In this document: positions 17,258-22,240 of the stretch, piece after piece
How positions within the stretch are numbered: position 1 is the first letter of the stretch
Layout of the letters: each line of letters begins with the position of its first letter
Notes under the pieces: generated by a model
Databases searched by the model: none
The model's input: the letters and a program-made list of their open reading frames with translations, nothing else
What the model was told of the DNA's origin: nothing
Made by a program: the position numbers and the translations under genes
Assembly (NCBI GenBank): GCA_943704415.1
Contig: CALSCO010001911.1
Span: 1 to 22,240, forward strand
DNA length: 22,240 nt
Source: Parvularia atlantis
Lineage: Eukaryota; Opisthokonta; Rotosphaerida
Direction of reading: 5' to 3'

Positions 17258-17744
17258 GTCTCAGTCGCGTTGCAGCCGGGCGCGGAGGCATGTACCGGCG
17301 CACACGTCGTGGCCGAGGTGCGTTAGAGCTTGATGCGCGAGGTGCCAGTTGAATGCGCGGATGAGCGGGTTGTTGACCAATAGCGCGACCTGTCGATCGG
17401 TGCCGCAACCACCGTACGCTAGCGGTAGTCCATGCCGGCGTCCTTGTGTGCGATGCGAGATGTGAGCAGTGGTGCAAAGCCCGCGCACGGTGCAGTTGGG
17501 CAGTGGCGTCGGCGGTGTGCATGCTCAGCCTTGATCGAGCTGCAGGCCAGCTGGGACGAAGTCGATGTCGAGCATGCCACCCTCGATGATGCCGACACGC
17601 GTGCTCGGCCACACGATGTGCGCTTCCCACAGGTACGCTGAGCCCGCGTGATGACCGCAGTGTGGACGTTGATGTGGATGCGTCCAGCGATGTCCACCCG
17701 TCGACGGCGACATTGGAATGAACTGTCGTGGCACGCAGCAGCTC
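17258..17744 (-). repeat. Inverted repeat, copy A (minus orientation)
   Basis: About 487 bp whose reverse complement aligns with copy B along its length, roughly 80-85% identical by eye with small indels. Shared blocks include CGACATCGACTTCGTCCC / AGCTCGATCAAGGCTGAGC and GCACACCGCCGACGCCACTG. It sits at the downstream end of the LINE remnant. Confidence 0.85.
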
Positions 17745-18028
17745 GGTCGGGGCGTGACCCTGCTGCGTGAGAGCAGCGTCTTCGGTGTCCATGTAGAACC
17801 AGCCGGGCACCAGCCATGCAGCCGGGATCGCCGCACGAACGCTCTGGAGTAGAGGTCGCAGCGCGGTCGCGCTGGCAGCTGGTGCGTGTTCCTTCGCGTG
17901 CCGTCGTGGTTGAAAATGTTGGACACGCGAGCGACGCCGCACTTTGCCGGACGGCCGTGTTGCGCGGTGCCAAGGGTTACGCCGTCGGCATGGTTGTTCT
18001 TGTTGAAGTACAGATGCTGCTGGTGCAC
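17258..18028 (-). pseudogene. LINE downstream (C-terminal or 3') remnant
   Basis: Lies just downstream of the RT remnant on the same strand. Recognisable protein-like pieces occur in different frames: AIPAAWLVPGWFYMDTEDAA (about 17830-17770), then AHIVWPSTRVGIIEGGMLDI and DFVPAGLQLDQG, then RAFNWHLAHQALTHLGHDVC. No zinc-knuckle or RNase H signature is visible. Its 17258-17744 part is repeated in inverse orientation at 19611-20103, which supports its being part of a mobile sequence. Confidence 0.55.
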
Positions 18029-18167
18029 TTGGTCAAGTGTCGCTGGCTGCAGCTCAGTCGAAGGCAGTGTTCACGACGGTTTGTCACATCGGCGACGGGT
18101 ACGAGCTCGCAGGCAGCCGCGCGTCGGCCACTTGGTCGCGGCAGGTGAACGGCGAAAGCCGTTGAGG

Positions 18168-19381
18168 TTATAGCGCTTCCAGCTGCTGTCGTGGGCGTCG
18201 AGCAGGCCGCGCAGGTTGTCTAGCTGGATTGCTCAGATGTGGCGTCTCAAGTCGGGTGCCTTGACCTGGTATCACAGCACGCGCGCATCTCACGACACCT
18301 CGCGTCTTGCCAGACCAGATGGAAGCCCGGATCGTCGTGTCGAGCTGCTTGAGTATGTCGGGCGGTGGCGTGCTCAGCTTGGCGATGTACAACACCTTGC
18401 TTAGCGCGAGGGTGCGCAGCACGACGACTCGACTGGCGGGCGTCAAAAAGCGGGGTCGCCACAGGCCCAGCGTAGTCTCGATCTTGGCCCGGCACGTGTA
18501 GCCGAGGTAGTTGGTCGTCGCTTCATCGGCCAGTGGCCCAGCCCACGCGTCGAACTCGTCGCGCGACAGGCCAAGAAGTAGCAGCGACGACTCGGCGGCG
18601 TTGATTCGCGCGCCAGATGGGGCTTCGTTGTCGCGGAACACGTCGTTGACTGGCTTGATCTCGCCCTAGTTGTTGGAGAACAGGAGCTCAACTGCGTGAG
18701 ATGCACACGACGGTCGCAGCCAATGGCGAGTGACGGAAGGCCGCGGATGTCGGGATGCGCTCGCACGGCACAGGCGACCGCCTCGTCGATGATCGCATGC
18801 AGGATCGGGCTGAGTGGGTCGCCTTGACGTGTGCCACGGCGCAGTGCCGTTGATAAAAACGCGCGTGCTTGGATGCCCTTGAATGGCGTTGATCGTCTTC
18901 GCGCCGAAGCCCAAACGCTGCAAGACTTTGTCGCGGAACGACCAGTCGACCCGGTCGAAGGCCTTTGTGTGGTCGACGAGAAGTGCTGCTCCGCGTCGCC
19001 GTTTGCGTTGACTCTGTTCCATAAAGCGCTCAGCAGAAGCGTGTTGTCCGAGGTATTTCGGCCGTGCATAAAGCCCGCCTGGTCTGTGTGAATGACGTGC
19101 GGCGCCACCGCGTTGAGACGACAGGTGAGCAGCTTGGTGAAATATCTTGGCGACGGCAGGGATCATGCTGAGCGGGCCGTATAGTTGGCCAGGTCGAGCT
19201 TGTGCAGCCGTGCGATGGCACTCGCCGTCGTGCACTTGGGCAGCTGGCTGCGTTGCAGTGCGTCGTGTTGAACAGCGAGCAACACTGGGCCCGCCACGTC
19301 CCAGTCGGCGACGTAGAGCTCGGGGTCTTGCCGACGGATGGGCGACGCTCGCATGGCGACTGTCTGCTTTGTCAGCGTCAC
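18168..19381 (-). pseudogene. LINE reverse transcriptase, degenerate
   Basis: Motif order is that of a non-LTR RT. It runs SQLPKCTTASAIARLHK and LANYTARS, then MIPAVAKIF, then VIHTDQAGFMHGRNTSDN (about 19095-19040), then ALLVDHTKAFDRVDW (about 18984-18940), then GTRQGDPLSPIL (about 18836-18800). The catalytic block follows as LLFSNN (FSNN at 18680-18669) where active enzymes have FADD, then SGARINAAESSLLLLG, NYLGYTC and the thumb-like WRPRFLTPASRVVVLRTLAL. Consecutive motifs sit in different frames (at least two changes), and a stop directly follows FSNN. The two catalytic aspartates of that block are asparagines. Decayed copy; no function expected. Confidence 0.88.
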
Positions 19382-19610
19382 AGCATGATCGCAAAGTGCA
19401 GGGCAAGACTAGCTATGTGCTTGCAGTCACGGTCGACAAACGTGCTCACACAAACATTGCCAAATGTCACGGCTGTTCAAACGTTGGCCGCGAAGCGTGT
19501 ACATCAGTCACTGAGGCTAGAGAAGAAGGCTCCGCAATTCCTTACATATCGCGTGTTTTACTAGGACGCTTGCACACATGGACTGCACAATATAATCCGC
19601 ATCAGTATGC

Positions 19611-20103
19611 GAGATGCTCCGTAACACGACAGGCCACCTGAACGGCGCCGTCGACTGGTGGACAACGCCGGACGCATCCATATCAATGTCCACACTGCGG
19701 TCACCACGCGGGGCTGAACGTACTTGTGGGAAGCGCACGTCGTGTGACGGAACACGCGTGTCGGCATTCTCGAAAGCGGCATGTAAGACATCGACTTCGT
19801 CCCTCCACTGCAGCTCGATCAAGGCTGAGCCTGCACACCGCCGACGCCACTGCCCAACTACTCCGTGCGCGGCTCTGCAGCAACGCTCATATCTCGCATT
19901 GCGGACAAGGACGCTGGCGTGGACGACCGCTGGCGTGCGCTGGTCGTGGCACCAATCAACTGGTCGCGCCATTGGTCAACAACCGTGGCGACGCCCGGGC
20001 ATCTGCGTGTTCTTATGGCACTTCGCGCATCAACCTTCATGCGCTGATATATGCCCGAAGCGGACATATGCTGCTCCGCGCTCGGCTGCAACGCGACCGA
20101 GAC
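19611..20103 (+). repeat. Inverted repeat, copy B (plus orientation), placed within the LINE island
   Basis: About 493 bp matching copy A in reverse orientation. It starts near GAGATGCTCCG and ends near CGGCTGCAACGCGACCGAGAC. It has lost the open frame that copy A keeps over the AHIVWPSTRVGIIE part. The position between upstream remnant and RT suggests a second, 5'-truncated element inserted opposite to the first, or a local inversion-duplication. Confidence 0.85.
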
Positions 20104-20236
20104 TTCGGCTTGCAACGCCTTTGACAACAAAGTGCCAGGTGTTGTGAAAATGTCGCAGGAGCGTCAGGTCGTGTGCAGTGAGCGTTACAATGACCACCAC
20201 CCGCGCGTGGTGTCGTTCGACACAGACAAATATGCG

Positions 20237-20944
20237 CTACATCGCTGAGAGGCAACTCAACAGCCCGAGTGGCATCGCGTGTCTGCGTGGACGCTTGACG
20301 GCGAGCGTGTGCGCGAATGGGCCCACGGCCTCTTCAAGGGCTGCCTCGGCGTGGCCGTGCTCTATCGTCGTGACCAGCTGGCAGCGAGACCAAGCCTGCC
20401 GCCGTCGAGCGCAGATGCACAAACACAATCTTGTTGGACTCGGTCACCGGCACGGCATGCTGCACATGGGCATAAGCACAGCGCACCTTGGTTATGTCAG
20501 TGCGCACGAGCTCGAGCTCGCCTGTCAGTGGCGCGCCCGCGCTGATCGTCGCGTCACCGGTTGCCGGCTTACCAAAGCAGGTGTTCGACAGCGGCCGGCA
20601 CTGGCCCTCGCTCACAAACTCGGATGGGCAGACGGATCAAGTCCGCCATGCGGTGGCCGATGCTGACGTCGCAGTCGACCAGGTGCCAACGCACGAAACG
20701 CGCACGTTGCCGTCTGCGCGTCCGTCCGGAAGCGCCACTCTGCGCGCGTGAGCTTGTACGCGCGGCGGACGGAGCGGCGATGGAGCCGGCGGACGCACAC
20801 GGTAGGGTCATAATGGAAATACGGCGGACCTTTTAGTTCGTCTTCGGCTATCTGGCTCGCCGACCAATCCCGAGTCCAGCCGTGCAGCCGGCGGACGAGT
20901 GCCATGTACTCGAGCGTGACCAGCCCGCGCAGCGCGATGTGCAT
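20237..20944 (-). pseudogene. Unassigned coding remnant upstream of the LINE RT
   Basis: Three minus-strand pieces look like decayed protein rather than noise. They are MALVRRLHGWTRDWSASQIA through PYFHYDPTVCVRRLHRRSVR (20944-20760), VRWHLVDCDVSIGHRMADLI (about 20690-20630), and NTCFGKPATGDATISAGAPL through CAYAHVQHAVPVTESNKIVF (20600-20390). The order and strand fit a LINE 5' region (ORF1 or the start of ORF2), but I find no endonuclease or CCHC motif. It could equally be a broken host gene. Frames change between the pieces. Confidence 0.45.
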
Positions 20945-21008
20945 CCCGCCGTTGTCGTCAGATCTGTGTCAGAACATCCAAGTAATTGCGTCCACTGGCA
21001 AACAGCGT
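20945..21008. other. Short gap between repeat island and FMO stop
   Basis: These 64 bp form the 3' flank of the FMO gene, where the possible remnant at 20944 ends. No polyadenylation signal is recognised. Confidence 0.5.
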
Positions 21009-22240
21009 TCACTTGAGGAGCGAGCGGCGCCGCCAGAGGTAGCGCGCGACGAGGATGGCGAGGATGATGAGCACGACCTGCGGCAGGCTGACGCCGCCCT
21101 GCTTGCGTGCCCTGCAAGCCGTGTGAGATGAGCCCGCCACGCGCACACGACACGCCGCCACACGCACGACTCCAGCTCCTTGGCGTTCTTTCCCGCCGTC
21201 GGGTACACGACGCGGTCTGGGGCGGACGATCGAGTCAGCACGCCGCTCCAACACCCGCAAGCGCACCCTCGACCGTCATGATCGCGTCGCGCGCGCCCGC
21301 CCACTTGCCCGGGCCCGTCACGCGCCAATGCGACGGCACGGCCGGGCTGAAGACGAGCTCGTACCACAGCGCCGGGTCGCTGAAGAAGATCGACCACAGG
21401 TCCGGGTAGAACCCGGCCTCACGCGCGATCTCGTCCGGGTAGTTGCTGCGCGGCCGGCCTGTCAGCAGCGCCGCAGCGTCATGAGCGTGTGACGCACGGG
21501 TAGTCGACCTGAATCGTGTGGCGCTCGCTGTCGACGTAGCGCTTGCGCAGCGACTCGCGCGTCTGGCGGTAATGCGCCTCCATCGCAGCGGGTGACGGCA
21601 GCGTGTTCTTGCCGGCCCAAATCTGGGCGGTCCAGCGCGCCTGCACCTCGCTGCGAGCGCGTGAGCACGACGCGCACCCTCGCGACCCGCACGCACCTAA
21701 TGGGCATAATCGCGCCGAGCGGCTGGAAGAGGCCTGTGCGCGAACGCGGCCGTCAGCACCACAGGCCAGCACGCGCACGCGGCGCGACGCCACCGATGAA
21801 GACGAGCGTCTTGGGGTGCTTTAGCTGGAACGGCCACATGTAGCGGTACAGCGGCGACTCGTTGCGCTCAAAGCTGAGGCCGATCTTGGGCGAGAGGAAG
21901 GGGAAGCCGATGGCGTAGCCCGTCGCGTACACGATCGCCTGTGTGCGCAGTGTGAGCGGCCGCAAAACGCCGCTTCAGCCACGCACATCGCACGGGAACT
22001 CCTGGCCGTCGTCGTACACGATTGACTGCTGCGTCATCTCGCGGATGCCGGGGCGCACCTTGATCGCCTGTGCGTGCGTGAGCCGCCACGCCCGTGCGGT
22101 CGCGCCGAAAAACGCACGCCGACGCAGATGCGGCCGATCAGGTCGCCGTTGATCGACGGGTGCGCCTGGTGAATGCGGTGTGTCGGCTTGAGGCCGTAGC
22201 GCTCGAGGTCCATGTTCTGCGCGGCGGGGGAAGAGGGGGG
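21009..22240 (-). CDS. Flavin-containing monooxygenase, C-terminal part (5' end outside window)
   Basis: FAD- and NADPH-dependent oxygenation of soft nucleophiles, usually on the ER membrane. Eight exons give the last 286 residues: 22216-22118, 22067-21987, 21938-21779, 21733-21697, 21650-21498, 21445-21267, 21216-21168, 21111-21009 (TGA 21011-21009). The pyrimidine-rich tail of a further intron fills 22240-22217. Family landmarks in order: YGLKPTHRIHQAHPSINGDL, YATGYAIGFPFL (the FATGY motif, about visible residue 65), FIGGVAP, LFQPLGAIMPISEVQARW, RYVDSERHTIQVDY, DEIAREAGFYPDLW, GPGKWAGARDAI. The last 25 residues form a membrane anchor (LPQVVLIILAILVARYLW) followed by a basic end, RRRSLLK, as in animal FMOs. 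The FAD and NADPH GxGxxG motifs lie beyond the window. It could be a related N-oxide-forming or Baeyer-Villiger-type member; the substrate cannot be read from this part. Confidence 0.94.

Larger units (their letters stand above)
17034..20944 (-). mobile_element. Decayed non-LTR (LINE) retrotransposon island
   Basis: A 3.9 kb stretch with fewer GTGCGY intron hallmarks and somewhat more A/T than the neighbouring genes. From 5' to 3' on the minus strand it holds a possible upstream coding remnant (20944-20240), a reverse transcriptase remnant (19381-18168) and a downstream remnant (18028-17258). A plus-oriented piece (19611-20103), homologous to the downstream remnant, is set between the first two. 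Coding sequence moves among all three minus frames and carries stops, so the element cannot make its protein. I saw no terminal repeats, poly(A) tail or duplicated target site, so both ends are approximate. The RT type is L1/Tad-like by motif order. I cannot tell whether all the pieces come from one insertion. Confidence 0.75.

Noticed and set aside
17258-20103. Paired repeats as the long terminal repeats of an LTR element
   Set aside because: The copies are inverted, not direct, one is internal to the island, and the RT motif order is that of a non-LTR element.
17258-20103. Terminal inverted repeats of a DNA transposon
   Set aside because: No transposase motif is seen between them, the enclosed protein is a reverse transcriptase, and the arms are themselves coding-like sequence homologous to the LINE downstream part.

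Overview
The window is nuclear DNA from a very GC-rich, intron-dense eukaryote, most likely a protist. Five protein genes are visible, and all are cut by tiny introns (usually 43-60 nt). The introns begin almost always with GTGCGY and end in CAG, with a CTGAC, CTCAC or CTAAC box shortly before the acceptor. I reconstructed about 74 introns by hand. In each gene the summed exon length is an exact multiple of three, and the joins restore conserved family motifs. A Ras exchange factor, a c-Myb-like R2R3 factor with tryptophan at all six repeat positions, a neurobeachin/LvsA-class BEACH protein and a membrane-anchored FMO together favour an amoebozoan, apusomonad or early opisthokont-like protist. 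That placement is inference; no species is claimed.

Layout. 1-8078 (+): the 3' part (about 2,071 codons, at least 34 introns) of a large PH-BEACH-WD40 protein. 8117-10535 (-): a complete RasGEF gene (REM plus CDC25 domain, 655 aa), tail to tail with the first, stop codons 38 bp apart. 10536-10934: a shared head-to-head promoter region with a CAAGCAG-type repeat. 10935-13850 (+): an R2R3 Myb gene (699 aa) with a 21-22 bp tandem repeat in the intron between its two Myb repeats. 13851-14166: an intergenic region holding a bZIP-type palindrome and a perfect CArG-like box. 14167-16891 (+): a polytopic membrane protein (616 aa, about seven membrane segments) of no family I can name. 16892-21008: a gene-poor island with a decayed LINE on the minus strand (reverse transcriptase recognisable, catalytic FADD read as FSNN) and two inverted copies of a 0.49 kb segment. 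21009-22240 (-): the C-terminal 286 codons of a flavin-containing monooxygenase with a C-terminal membrane anchor.

The genes do not form an operon-like pathway. Three concern signalling, membrane traffic or transcription (BEACH, RasGEF, Myb). The most unusual features are the uniform intron grammar with at least one well-supported GC-AG intron, the repeat arrays inside introns, the regulatory-looking cluster before the membrane-protein gene, and that membrane protein itself.
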